From: Mycobacterium mantenii
GTDB lineage: Bacteria > Actinomycetota > Actinomycetes > Mycobacteriales > Mycobacteriaceae
Assembly (NCBI RefSeq): GCF_010731775.1
Contig: NZ_AP022590.1
Span: 5,332,001 to 5,396,000 of the forward strand
Direction: 5' to 3'
Length of the DNA: 64,000 nucleotides
In this document: positions 41,279 through 50,035 of the stretch, piece by piece
How positions within the stretch are numbered: the stretch's first letter is position 1
Layout: each line of letters opens with the position of its first letter
Notes under the pieces: generated by a model
Seen by the model: only the letters and a program-made list of their open reading frames with translations
Databases searched by the model: none
Told to the model about the DNA's origin: nothing
Translations under genes and position numbers: made by a program

Positions 41279-42049
41279 GTGTACGACATGCCCACCGAAA
41301 TCGACGTTCAGTCCGACGGTGCCCTGCGCATCATCACGCTCAACCGCCCGGATTCGCTCAACTCGGTCAATGACAACCTGCACGTCGGACTCGCGCGGCT
41401 CTGGCAGCGACTCACCGATGACCCCACGGCCCGCGCCGCAGTGATCACCGGTGCCGGCCGGGCGTTTTCGGCCGGCGGCGATTTCACGTATCTGGAGGAG
41501 CTTGCGAACGATGCTGAGCTGCGCGCCAAAACCATCCGCGATGGGCGCGAGATCGTGCTGGGCATGGCCCGCTGCCGAATCCCGGTGGTGGCGGCGGTCA
41601 ACGGCCCCGCCGTCGGGCTGGGCTGCAGCCTGGTGGCGCTCAGCGACATCGTCTACATCGCCGAAAGCGCCTATCTGGCCGACCCGCACGTGCAGGTCGG
41701 TCTGGTGGCCGCCGACGGTGGACCGCTGACCTGGCCGCTGCACATCAGCCTGCTGCTGGCCAAGGAATTCGCCCTCACCGGCACCCGGATCAGCGCACAG
41801 CGGGCCGTCGAACTCGGCTTGGCCAATCACATTGCGGACGACCCGGTTGCGGAGGCGATCGCCAGCGCCAAAAAGATCTTGGAGCTGCCGCAGCAGGCGG
41901 TGGAGAGCACCAAGCGGGTGCTCAACATTCATCTGGAGCGGGCCGTGCTCGCCAGTCTGGACTATGCGCTGTCGGCCGAGAGCCAGTCGTTCGTGACCGA
42001 GGACTTCCGCGCCAACGTCGCGAAATTCAACGCGGCCAAGAAGAACTGA
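41279..42049 (+). CDS. enoyl-CoA hydratase/isomerase
   Basis: 256 residues (GTG start; an ATG three codons later is possible) of the crotonase fold: ITLNRPDSLNSV, the oxyanion hole AFSAGGDF and NGPAVGLGCSLVALSDI, where the second Glu position of hydratases reads differently (DPHVQVGLVAADGG). It fits a hydratase or isomerase following the FadE step. Confidence 0.92.
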   Translation: MYDMPTEIDVQSDGALRIITLNRPDSLNSVNDNLHVGLARLWQRLTDDPTARAAVITGAGRAFSAGGDFTYLEELANDAELRAKTIRDGREIVLGMARCRIPVVAAVNGPAVGLGCSLVALSDIVYIAESAYLADPHVQVGLVAADGGPLTWPLHISLLLAKEFALTGTRISAQRAVELGLANHIADDPVAEAIASAKKILELPQQAVESTKRVLNIHLERAVLASLDYALSAESQSFVTEDFRANVAKFNAAKKN

Positions 42050-42070
42050 GGTTGTAACCGCGCGACGGCC

Positions 42071-42955
42071 TCAGGCATCATGCCGGCGCAGGAAGTCGCG
42101 CATCACCGCATCGAACTTGTCCGGCTCCTCGATGAACGGCATGTGCGCGCTGGCCTCGAACAGCTCGAACTTTGAACCCGGTATCCGCTGGTGCATTTCC
42201 CACATGTGTTCGGGCACGCACTCGTCGTACCGGCCCGCGAGTACCAGTGTCGGCACGGCGATTTCGCTGAGCCGGTCGACCACATCCCAGTTCCGGATCG
42301 TCCCCACGATGTGGAAGTCGCTGGGGCCGAACATGGTCTCGAAGACTTCGGCGCCCATGTTGCGGAACGCATCCTCGAGCTCTCGCGGCCACGGGCGTAG
42401 CCGGCACAGGTAGGTCTCGTTCCAGGTTCGGATGGCGGCCTGATACTCGGGCGCGTGCGTGCTGCCGGCGGCCTCATGCCGGTCGATGGCGGCCTGGGTA
42501 GCGGGGTCCAGTTCGGACTTCAAGCGCGCCACCATCTTCGCGAACTCCGGGATGGACGCGATGCTATTGGAAATGGTCAGGCCCGCGGCGCCGGCGGGCG
42601 CCGCGTCGAGCACATACTGTTGGGCCAGCATCCCGCCCCAGGAGTTGCCGAAGAGGTGGAAGCGGTCCAGATCCAGGGCTCGCACCACGGCGTCCACCTC
42701 GGCCACCGAGCGCTCCATCGTCCAAAGTTCGCGGTTGGGTGGGCATTTGGAGTTTCCGCAGCCGAGCTGATCCCAGAAGATGACCTCGCGCTCCGTCGCC
42801 AACCGCCCCAGTGACCGCAGGTAGGTGTGCGGTAAACCTGGCCCGCCGTGAATGACCAGCAAAGGACGACCCGCGCCGCCGCCGGTGCGCCTGAACCAAA
42901 CTTCCCCGCCCGGGACTGCGATCATCCCTTCCCGCGCAGTCGTCGCGTCCGTCAC
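42071..42955 (-). CDS. proline-iminopeptidase-like alpha/beta hydrolase (S33)
   Basis: 294 residues from a GTG at 42955. TACACT at 42963-42968 is a -10 hexamer with 7 bp to the start, so the mRNA is probably leaderless. It has HGGPGLPHTYL (oxyanion), the GNSWGG elbow, RYDECVPEHMWE and a catalytic His in ASAHMPFIEEP. The HGGPG and WGG motifs are those of prolyl aminopeptidases, but relatives hydrolyse other amides or ring-cleaved acids. It faces a divergent thiolase gene across the GAGAATA operator. Confidence 0.85.
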   Translation of the reverse strand: MTDATTAREGMIAVPGGEVWFRRTGGGAGRPLLVIHGGPGLPHTYLRSLGRLATEREVIFWDQLGCGNSKCPPNRELWTMERSVAEVDAVVRALDLDRFHLFGNSWGGMLAQQYVLDAAPAGAAGLTISNSIASIPEFAKMVARLKSELDPATQAAIDRHEAAGSTHAPEYQAAIRTWNETYLCRLRPWPRELEDAFRNMGAEVFETMFGPSDFHIVGTIRNWDVVDRLSEIAVPTLVLAGRYDECVPEHMWEMHQRIPGSKFELFEASAHMPFIEEPDKFDAVMRDFLRRHDA

Positions 42956-43038
42956 CAGCAGCAGTGTAGGCAGTCTCGGCCACCCACCGACGGACTGAAC
43001 CTGAAGGTCCCTCCTTGCAACTCGTACTCTCCTACTGA

Positions 43039-43053
43039 GAGAATAGTGTTCTC
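43039..43053. promoter_or_regulatory. second copy of the GAGAATA operator
   Basis: GAGAATA-G-TGTTCTC, identical to the site at 37774-37788 except for the centre base and one arm base. It lies between the divergent hydrolase (start 42955) and thiolase (start 43112) genes. Confidence 0.7.
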
Positions 43054-43111
43054 GTGAATGTGCGAACGGCTCTCCGAGCCCCGCACCTGCTTGATGAACT
43101 GGAGAAGACTC

Positions 43112-44251
43112 GTGTCCGAAGCCGTCATCGTGTCCGCCCTGCGCACCCCTATCGGCACCGCCCGCAAGGGGACACTGCGTGACACCAGTGCGTTCGACCT
43201 GGCGCACCACGTGGTCAGCGAAGCGGCGAAGGATCTGGACCCGGCGCAGGTCGACGACGTGATCCTGGGCGAGGGCCTCTACGGCGGCGGCGTGATCGCC
43301 CGCCACGCGGCCATCACGGCCGGGCTATCCCACGTACCCGGTCTGGCCAACAACCGACACTGCGCGGCCGGGCAGGCGGCGGTGCAGAGCGCGGCGGCCA
43401 GCGTGCGGGCCGGGATGGACGAGCTCATCATCGCCGGCGGCGTGAATGCGGCGTCGACGTCGCCGCGCTCCCGCATCCAGGTGGACGGCGACTGGGTCGA
43501 CTGGTTCCCGCCGACCCACCCGGACCGGCCCGACGCGCCGAACATGGACATGTCGATCACCGTGGGCTGGAACGCCGCGGTCAAAGCCGGCGTGAGTCGC
43601 GAGGAGATGGACGCGTGGGCGCTGCGGTCGCACCGCAATGCCATCGCCGCCATCGACGAAGGCCGCTTCAAAGAGGAGATCATCCCGATCGAGACGCGGC
43701 ACGGCCTGTTCTCGGTCGACGAGCACCCGCGCCGCGACACCACCATGGAAAAGCTAGCCGCGCTCAAGCCGCTGCACCCCGAGATCGAGGGCTTCTCGAT
43801 CACCGCCGGCAATGCCTGCGGCGCCAACGACGGTGCTGCGGCGTTGGTCATCGCCAGCGACCGGCTCGGGCTGCCCGCGCTGGCCACCATCCGGTCCTGG
43901 GCGTCCGTCGGCGTCGACCCAGCGATCACCGGCTTGGCGCCCGTCGACGCGATCCCGAAAGCCCTCGCACGCGCGGGCCTTTCGACCTCGAACGTGGACC
44001 TTTTCGAGATCAACGAGGCGTTCGCCGCCATGTGCGTGGCCACCATCAAACTGCTCGAGCTTGACCCCGACAAGGTCAACGTCAGTGGCAGCGGCTGCTC
44101 GCTGGGGCATCCCGTCGCGGCGACCGGAGCCCGGATTCTCGTCACCCTGGTGCACGAATTGCGCCGCCGCGGCGGCGGCATCGGCGTCGCGGCGATGTGT
44201 GCGGGCGGCGGGATGGGTTCGGCGACGGTGATCGAGGTCGCGGCTCCATGA
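43112..44251 (+). CDS. thiolase family acetyl-CoA C-acyltransferase
   Basis: 379 residues from a GTG after GGAGAAG. The acylation Cys is in NRHCAAGQAAVQ, with the second-half residues FEINEAFA, GHPVAATGAR and the C-terminal Cys in AMCAGGGMG. Degradative thiolases cleave 3-ketoacyl-CoA; it probably makes the last step of the pathway and supplies acyl-CoA for the mutase. It is followed after 7 bp by meaB. Confidence 0.93.
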   Translation: MSEAVIVSALRTPIGTARKGTLRDTSAFDLAHHVVSEAAKDLDPAQVDDVILGEGLYGGGVIARHAAITAGLSHVPGLANNRHCAAGQAAVQSAAASVRAGMDELIIAGGVNAASTSPRSRIQVDGDWVDWFPPTHPDRPDAPNMDMSITVGWNAAVKAGVSREEMDAWALRSHRNAIAAIDEGRFKEEIIPIETRHGLFSVDEHPRRDTTMEKLAALKPLHPEIEGFSITAGNACGANDGAAALVIASDRLGLPALATIRSWASVGVDPAITGLAPVDAIPKALARAGLSTSNVDLFEINEAFAAMCVATIKLLELDPDKVNVSGSGCSLGHPVAATGARILVTLVHELRRRGGGIGVAAMCAGGGMGSATVIEVAAP

Positions 44252-44258
44252 TGCGTAC

Positions 44259-45146
44259 ATGATCATCGCCGATCTGATTGACCGCGCGCGCAACGGATCT
44301 CCCCGCGCGGCCGGTCGGCTTCTCAGCCTGGTCGAGGGCGAGCAGCGCGACGAGGTCTTGGCGAGCATCGGTCCCGCGCCGCAGGGCATGGGGCCGGTCA
44401 TCGGCATCACCGGACCACCCGGCGCGGGGAAGTCGACGACGGTCGCCGCCTTGGTCGGGGCCTACCGCGAGCGCGGCAGCCGGGTGGCGGTGTTGGCGGT
44501 GGATCCGTCGTCCCCGTTCAGCGGGGGAGCGCTGCTGGGCGACCGAATTCGAATGGCCGCACATATCAACGACTCTGACGTTCTCATTCGTTCGGTGGCC
44601 ACCCGCGGCCATCTCGGCGGTCTGGCCGCCGCGGTTCCGGCGGCCATCCGGCTGCTCGGGGCGATCGGTTACGACGTGGTGCTGCTCGAGACGGTGGGGG
44701 TGGGGCAGTCCGAGATCGAGATCGCCGCCGTCGCCGACCCGACCGTCGTCATCCTGAATCCCGGGGCGGGCGACGCGGTTCAGGCCGCCAAGGCGGGCGT
44801 GCTGGAAGTCGCCGACATCGTGGCGGTCAACAAGGCGGACCGCGACGGCGCCGAGCAGACGGTGCGGGACCTTCGGGCCGAAACCAGTGCCCCCATCGTT
44901 TCGCTGATCGCCGCCCGCGGCGAGGGCGTCGAAGACCTGATGGCCGCCATCGAGGACCACCGCCGCACCGACAGCCGCGCCCGCCGCCTAGCCCGCGCCC
45001 GAGCGCAGATCCTGTCGCTGGCGCAGACCCGGCTGCGGGCCCAGCCCGATCTCGACCGGCTCGCCGAGGCGGTCGTCGACGGCGACCAAGACCCGTACAC
45101 AGCCGCCGATCAGCTGATCGCACCGCCGGCACCCCAAACCGACTGA
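44259..45146 (+). CDS. meaB: methylmalonyl-CoA mutase-associated GTPase (MeaB)
   Basis: 295 residues of the G3E GTPase family: P-loop GPPGAGKST, DPSSPFSGGALLGDRIRM, ETVGVGQSE and NKAD. It guards and reloads adenosylcobalamin in B12-dependent acyl-CoA mutases. It is located 11 kb from the mutase subunits but within the same catabolic cluster and next to the thiolase, supporting one pathway. A second, housekeeping copy probably exists elsewhere in the genome. Confidence 0.92.
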   Translation: MIIADLIDRARNGSPRAAGRLLSLVEGEQRDEVLASIGPAPQGMGPVIGITGPPGAGKSTTVAALVGAYRERGSRVAVLAVDPSSPFSGGALLGDRIRMAAHINDSDVLIRSVATRGHLGGLAAAVPAAIRLLGAIGYDVVLLETVGVGQSEIEIAAVADPTVVILNPGAGDAVQAAKAGVLEVADIVAVNKADRDGAEQTVRDLRAETSAPIVSLIAARGEGVEDLMAAIEDHRRTDSRARRLARARAQILSLAQTRLRAQPDLDRLAEAVVDGDQDPYTAADQLIAPPAPQTD

Positions 45147-45158
45147 CGGCCCGCGTGT

Positions 45159-45172
45159 CCCCCGATCGGGGG
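45159..45172. terminator. perfect palindrome after meaB
   Basis: CCCCCGATCGGGGG (14 bp), 13 bp after the meaB stop. It forms a short GC stem without a loop spacer and without a T-run, so termination is possible but weakly supported. Confidence 0.35.
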
Positions 45173-45341
45173 AACGGGCATTCACCCCCTTTACGGGCCG
45201 ATCGGCGGAGGTACGACCCGCGCGATCGCCCTACGTTGAGTCTGTGTCCAACGCGGCGACCCGCTGGGCCCACGATTGGATTCGTCCATCGCGGTGCTCT
45301 GGCCGGCGCCAAGCAGATCGCTTGAGAGTTAGGAGATCGGC

Positions 45342-46241
45342 ATGACTTGCACCCCCGAGGCCGCGGCAGCAGTTGTCGGTGACGACCGGCTGGAGCTGTA
45401 CCGCCGAATGTGGGTTTTGCGGCTGCTCGACATGGCATTGGAGGACCTACGTATCGACGGCCCGATCGACGACGCCGGACGGGCGGAATTCGGGCAGGAG
45501 GCGGTGGCCGTCGGCACGGTTGCGGCGCTTCGGCCGGGTGACCTCGTCAACGCGGCCACCCCGCAGTTCCGGCACGCTCAACAGGTCACCCTGGCCCTAC
45601 CGCTCGGCCCCGCCATCGCCGAAATGGTTGGACCGAAGCGCCGACGATTCGGGGGGGCCGCCGACTGGAAACGAACACTGGCCAACGAAAGTGTGCTGGG
45701 GCAATCGACGCTCTTCGCGCTGGGTGACGCCAATGTCCAGCGACTGGCCGGTGCAGGCAAGGTCAGTTTGTGTGTCATCAGTGGCCGCGACACAAACTCC
45801 GTCGAGTTCACCACTGCCGCCAGGATCGCCGCGCAATGGCGGCTACCGGTCGTGTTCGTCGTGGAAAACATCCGCGGTGGAGCCAGCGCGCGCCGGCGCG
45901 CCTACGAGTACGACGCGATGCCCATGCTGCCGGTCGACGGCAGGGACGTTGTGGCGGTGGCCGACGCGGTCGCCGAAGCGGTGCACCAGGCGAGCGTCGG
46001 CGGTGGGCCCGCGCTGGTTGAGGCGATCACGTACCACACGAATCATCCCGTTGCCGTCGACCCGTTGGTTTTCGTAAGTCGGCAGCTGATCGCCGCCGGT
46101 TGCAACGCCACGCGCCTCTGCGAGGTGGAACGCGGGGCACGCCATCTGGTGGCCGAGGCCGTGGCCTCCGCAAAAGCATCGGTGCGGGCGCAGCAGATCG
46201 CGTCCGTGCCAAAGTCGAAGCCCTGGTCGGCCGCTAGCTGA
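45342..46241 (+). CDS. E1-alpha-like protein with a degenerate thiamine site
   Basis: 299 residues with the fold of 2-oxoacid dehydrogenase E1 alpha subunits: LYRRMWVLRLLDMALEDL, FGQEAVAVGTVAAL and WRLPVVFVVEN. The canonical diphosphate motif GDGxxxxGxxxExxN is not kept; the segment reads SGRDTNSVEFTTAARIAAQW, with the Gly-Asp-Gly lost. No E1 beta or E2 gene is adjacent. AGGAGATCGGC is an excellent ribosome-binding site. It may be a non-catalytic or altered paralogue. It overlaps the convergent response regulator by 8 bp. Confidence 0.75.
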   Translation: MTCTPEAAAAVVGDDRLELYRRMWVLRLLDMALEDLRIDGPIDDAGRAEFGQEAVAVGTVAALRPGDLVNAATPQFRHAQQVTLALPLGPAIAEMVGPKRRRFGGAADWKRTLANESVLGQSTLFALGDANVQRLAGAGKVSLCVISGRDTNSVEFTTAARIAAQWRLPVVFVVENIRGGASARRRAYEYDAMPMLPVDGRDVVAVADAVAEAVHQASVGGGPALVEAITYHTNHPVAVDPLVFVSRQLIAAGCNATRLCEVERGARHLVAEAVASAKASVRAQQIASVPKSKPWSAAS

Positions 46242-46887
46242 GCAGACCTTGGCGCATAGCCTCGGCGACGGCGGCCGCGCGATCGCTGACACCGAGCTTC
46301 TCGTAGAGGCGTTGCACATGAGTTTTGACCGTCGAGGGGGCCACAAAGAGCTCACCGGCAATCGCGGGGACGCTTTTGCCTCGCGCGATCCGACTGAGCA
46401 CCTCACGCTCGCGCGCGCTCAACACCGGCGCCGTCGGCTCCGCACGCTGCCGGATCTCGGCGGCAAGGCCACCGGCGAGCGTGGGCGCCACCACATCGTG
46501 ACCCTGCGCGCAGTCGAGCACGGCCTTGACGATCTCGCTGCGCGTCGAGTCCTTCAGCACGAAGCCGGCCGCTCCCTGCTGCAGCGCCTGGTACACGATC
46601 GCCGGCTCGTCGTGTGCCGAGATCAGCAACACCCGGGTGGCCAAACCCTGCGTACGCACCGCCGCCGCCACCTGGGCGCCATCCATGCCGGGCATCCGGT
46701 AGTCGAGCAGCGCGACGTCGGGCACGTGCGACTTGATCAATTCCAAAGCGGCAGAGCCGTCTTCCGCCTCACCGACGACGCGGACCGAGCCGCTCGACGA
46801 CAGCGCGCGCACGACGCCTTCCCGAAAAAGCGGGTGATCGTCGCCGACGACCACCCGCACCGTTTCGGGGGTAGCCGCGCAGACCAT
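46234..46887 (-). CDS. NarL/FixJ-family response regulator
   Basis: 217 residues from the ATG at 46887. Receiver domain VRVVVGDDHPLFREG, phospho-acceptor Asp in LLDYRMPGMDG, and VLLISAHDE; then a LuxR-type helix-turn-helix LSAREREVLSRIARGKSVPA, STVKTHVQRLYEKLGVSDR. It pairs with the divergent histidine kinase. The short divergent region suggests autoregulation. The target genes are not known; the neighbouring E1-like gene is a candidate. Confidence 0.93.
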   Translation of the reverse strand: MVCAATPETVRVVVGDDHPLFREGVVRALSSSGSVRVVGEAEDGSAALELIKSHVPDVALLDYRMPGMDGAQVAAAVRTQGLATRVLLISAHDEPAIVYQALQQGAAGFVLKDSTRSEIVKAVLDCAQGHDVVAPTLAGGLAAEIRQRAEPTAPVLSAREREVLSRIARGKSVPAIAGELFVAPSTVKTHVQRLYEKLGVSDRAAAVAEAMRQGLLS

Positions 46888-46943
46888 GGCGATGAGTGTA
46901 GCGGTTTGCCCCACAGCGGCGTTCGCATTCTCTGGCCGCCACG

Positions 46944-48221
46944 ATGAGTCATTTTGCAGTTTGCTTCGGTGCGGCAGACCCGGATGAGTACGGTGATCGG
47001 GTGGCGGTAGCCGGTGACGCAGAACTGGAACGCGTGCGCGCGATTCACCAATTGCGCTCGTATCGCATCGGCTCGGTGCTCCGGCTGGGCGTAGTCGGCC
47101 TCATGGTGGCGGCCATGGCCGTCGGCACCAGCCGGTCGGAGTGGCCACAGGAAAGCGTGCTGATCGGGCTGTACGCACTCGTCGCGCTCTGCGCGCTGGG
47201 ATTGGCTTTCGCTCCGTTCCGTCGATGGATCGGATTGGGCCGCTTGGTCGTGATCGGCCGGCTGGAGCCGTTCGCGTTCACCGTCATCGACGTTGTCGCG
47301 CTGACGGTCTTCCAGCTGTTGTCCACCAACGGGATCTATCCGCTGCTGATCATGGCGATGTTGCCGGTCCTGTTGGGACTCGACGTCTCCTCCCGCCGGG
47401 CGGCGGTGGTGCTGATCTTCTCGATGCTCGGGTTCGCCATTGCGGTGCTACAAGATCCGGTGATGTCGAGCGCGGTCCGGTTGTCGGAGGCCGGATTTCG
47501 GTTCCTGCTCTACGCATTCCTCTGTTGCGCGGCTTTCTTGGTGGTGCGCATCGAGGAGCGTCATATCCGCTCGGTGGCCGGCCTGAGCGCGCTGCGGGAG
47601 GAACTGCTCGCGCAGACGATGAATGCCTCGGACGTGTCGCAACGGCGGATCTCGGAATTCATTCACGACGGACCCCTGCAAGACATCCTGGCGGTGCGCC
47701 AAGAGTTGGTCGAATTGGACGCGACGCTGAACGGCGACGAACGTGTGGACCGGGCACTGGCAGGTTTGCAGTCGGCCTCGGAACGATTGCGGCAGGCCAC
47801 CTTCGAGTTGCATCCGGCGGTCCTCGAGCAGGTCGGGCTCGGCGCCGCGGTGCAGCAACTCGCGGAGTTCACCGCACAGCGTTCCGGCATCGACATCACC
47901 ACCGACATCGAATACTCGACGCGCAACGACGTCGACCCGGTCGTATTCGGCGTGGTGCGTGAATTGCTTTCCAACGTCGCGCAACATGCCGCGGCCCGCA
48001 ACGCGTCGGTCATGCTCGGGATCACCGACCACACCTGCGTTCTGCATGTGGTCGACGACGGCGTGGGGTTCAGCCAGGAGACGGTGGCGCGCCGCCTCGG
48101 GGAGGGGCACATCGGGCTGGCGTCGCACCGCGCCCGGGTGGAGGCCGCCGGGGGCGCCCTGATGTTTCTCGATGCCCGGGTGGGCACCCACGTCTGCGTC
48201 GAAGTGCCGCTCAAGAATTAG
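46944..48221 (+). CDS. sensor histidine kinase, HisKA_3 type
   Basis: 425 residues if the ATG at 46944 is used; a GTG at 47001 is an alternative start. The N-terminal half has about five membrane helices (RLGVVGLMVAAMAV, LYALVALCALGLAFA, LLIMAMLPVLLGL and others) with no large sensor loop. The kinase core has H-box RRISEFIHDGPLQDI, N-box VRELLSNVAQHAAARN and G-box VVDDGVGFS. It phosphorylates the adjacent NarL-type regulator. A membrane-embedded sensor of this shape suggests a membrane or redox signal. Confidence 0.9.
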   Translation: MSHFAVCFGAADPDEYGDRVAVAGDAELERVRAIHQLRSYRIGSVLRLGVVGLMVAAMAVGTSRSEWPQESVLIGLYALVALCALGLAFAPFRRWIGLGRLVVIGRLEPFAFTVIDVVALTVFQLLSTNGIYPLLIMAMLPVLLGLDVSSRRAAVVLIFSMLGFAIAVLQDPVMSSAVRLSEAGFRFLLYAFLCCAAFLVVRIEERHIRSVAGLSALREELLAQTMNASDVSQRRISEFIHDGPLQDILAVRQELVELDATLNGDERVDRALAGLQSASERLRQATFELHPAVLEQVGLGAAVQQLAEFTAQRSGIDITTDIEYSTRNDVDPVVFGVVRELLSNVAQHAAARNASVMLGITDHTCVLHVVDDGVGFSQETVARRLGEGHIGLASHRARVEAAGGALMFLDARVGTHVCVEVPLKN

Positions 48222-48297
48222 CCCTCTGGGCGCCGAAGACCGGAACAGACCATCAACGTCACATCAACCACACAGGTACCGACAGTCTGGGATAAGG

Positions 48298-48344
48298 CGA
48301 GTTTGATTCGTGCTAGCAGCGGCGCTAGCGCTATACGAAACTCG
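48298..48344. terminator. large imperfect hairpin between convergent genes
   Basis: Outer arms CGAGTTT (48298-48304) and AAACTCG (48338-48344), then CGT/ACG and GCTAGC/GCTAGC separated by small bulges. It lies between the kinase and the convergent flavoprotein gene, so a bidirectional terminator is possible. Confidence 0.4.
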
Positions 48345-48404
48345 ACCATTGGTCGGTCAGGCGGCGGCTGCGCCGCGTCGGAAGCCCGACCCAAGTCAAC
48401 CCGG

Positions 48405-50021
48405 CTACTTCAGGTCGACCGACTTCCCGGTGGCGGCAGCATGACCCGCGCGATAGCCGAAAACCATTGCCGGGCCCAAGGTTCCGCCAGCACCCCCGTA
48501 GGCCCGCCCGGTCACACCGCCCATCGCATTGCCCGCCGCGAACAGGCCCGGTATCGGCTCGCCGCCGACGTGCAGAACGCGGGCATCGTGATCGGTGCGC
48601 GGTCCGCCCTTGGTGCCCATCGCACCGATGCTCACCGGTACCGCGTAGAACGGGGCGGTGTCGATAGGGCCCAGTGTCCTGCCGGCCGGCGTGGTTGCGC
48701 TCTCGTCACCCCAGTAGCCGTCGTAGGCGCTGGAGCCGCGCCCGAAGTCGGGGTCCGCGCCGGCGGCCACCTGACGATTCCAGTTCTCGACGGTGCGGGT
48801 CAATCCGTCGCCGTCGATGCCGGCCTTGGCGGCCAACTCGGCAAGGTCGGCCGATTCGCAGAACCAGTCCGGGACGGGTTGCCCGGGTTCGATACCGAGA
48901 AATCCGTAGCGCTGCAGGTGAATCGAATCGAAGACCATCCACCCGCGGTCGTTGACATAGCCGCCGCGAGGATCCAGGTAGTGGAAGGCGCCGGCCATCG
49001 AGTTGTAATCGCACGCCTCGTTGACGAATCGCCGGCCGGCCTGGTTGACGATGATGCTGCGCGGCCGCGTTCTTTCCAGCCGCACGCTGCGGCTGCGCGG
49101 CTTGCCTTCGATGGTGTCGCCCGGGATTTGCACGATCGGCACCCACCACGCTTCGCCCATGTTGGCCAGGGCGGCGCCGTGCTCCATCGCCATGCGCAGA
49201 CCGTCGCCGGTGTTGTTGGGCGGCGACACCGCGCCGTGCATAGGTCCGCGCAGAAAGGCTTGTGCCAGAGCCGGATCCCACTCGAAACCCCCGGTGCCCA
49301 AGATGACCCCGTGCCGGGCGCGAACCCTGATGGTCCGATCCGGCAGGGCCACCCGCACACCGGTGATTTCTCCATCCTCGGCGATGAGTCCTTCGGCCCG
49401 GGCGTTGGTGTGCGGGGTCACCCCGGCGTCCAGCAGTCCCTTGAGGAGCCCCGCGGTCAACGCGGTGCCCGCAACGCACAGGTGGCCGGTACGTTCGTCG
49501 ATCGCCGCGTGCAGGCGCGCCCTGGTCTCGGCGTCGAAACCGACGTTCGACCAGTCGGCCGGGAAAGACGTGATCCGGGTTGCCCATTCGCCCAATTGAG
49601 CCAGGTCGAAGGGGGCCGCACTCAGCGACCTGCCGCCGGTCGGCTGCCCCCCCGGCAACTCGGGACGATAGTCGGGAAAGCCGGTGGCGATCTCGAACTG
49701 GAGGCCGCTGTGGGCCTCGATGAAATCGAGCATCGCCGGGCCGGTCCGCACGAACGTTTCGACCAACTCGTCGTCCATCGACCCGAGTGACTGGGCGCGC
49801 AGGTACCGCAACGCGTCGGCGGGCGTCAATTCACCGTCGGGAGAACGGTTGTGGGCGGGGATCCACACGATGCCGCCGGAGACGGCGGTGGTCCCGCCGA
49901 CGGTCGGGGCCTTCTCGTAGACCTCCACCGACGCGCCCGCTACGGCCGCGGTCAGCGCGGCGGTGAGGCCGGCGCCGCCACTGCCGAGCACGACGACGTC
50001 GACTTCGTGGTCCCATGACAT
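48405..50021 (-). CDS. FAD-dependent KstD-like dehydrogenase
   Basis: 538 residues with FAD-binding VVVLGSGGAGLTAALTAAVA, GGTTAVSGGIVWIPAHN, GVILGTGGFEWD and the C-terminal GNAMGGVTGRAYGGAGGTLG, as in 3-ketosteroid delta1-dehydrogenases and the flavoprotein subunit of succinate dehydrogenase/fumarate reductase relatives. It likely removes hydrogen from a ring ketone or enone. It is transcribed from its own start next to the IclR gene and shares the theme of the rightward operon, which contains a second, paralogous flavoprotein (54276). Confidence 0.85.
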   Translation of the reverse strand: MSWDHEVDVVVLGSGGAGLTAALTAAVAGASVEVYEKAPTVGGTTAVSGGIVWIPAHNRSPDGELTPADALRYLRAQSLGSMDDELVETFVRTGPAMLDFIEAHSGLQFEIATGFPDYRPELPGGQPTGGRSLSAAPFDLAQLGEWATRITSFPADWSNVGFDAETRARLHAAIDERTGHLCVAGTALTAGLLKGLLDAGVTPHTNARAEGLIAEDGEITGVRVALPDRTIRVRARHGVILGTGGFEWDPALAQAFLRGPMHGAVSPPNNTGDGLRMAMEHGAALANMGEAWWVPIVQIPGDTIEGKPRSRSVRLERTRPRSIIVNQAGRRFVNEACDYNSMAGAFHYLDPRGGYVNDRGWMVFDSIHLQRYGFLGIEPGQPVPDWFCESADLAELAAKAGIDGDGLTRTVENWNRQVAAGADPDFGRGSSAYDGYWGDESATTPAGRTLGPIDTAPFYAVPVSIGAMGTKGGPRTDHDARVLHVGGEPIPGLFAAGNAMGGVTGRAYGGAGGTLGPAMVFGYRAGHAAATGKSVDLK

Positions 50022-50035
50022 GGACTGCTATCCCT

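Noticed and set aside
45159..45240. DosR-type boxes ahead of the E1-alpha-like gene
   Set aside because: The GC-rich dyads here do not match the known DosR box pattern. The adjacent two-component pair is only generically NarL-like.
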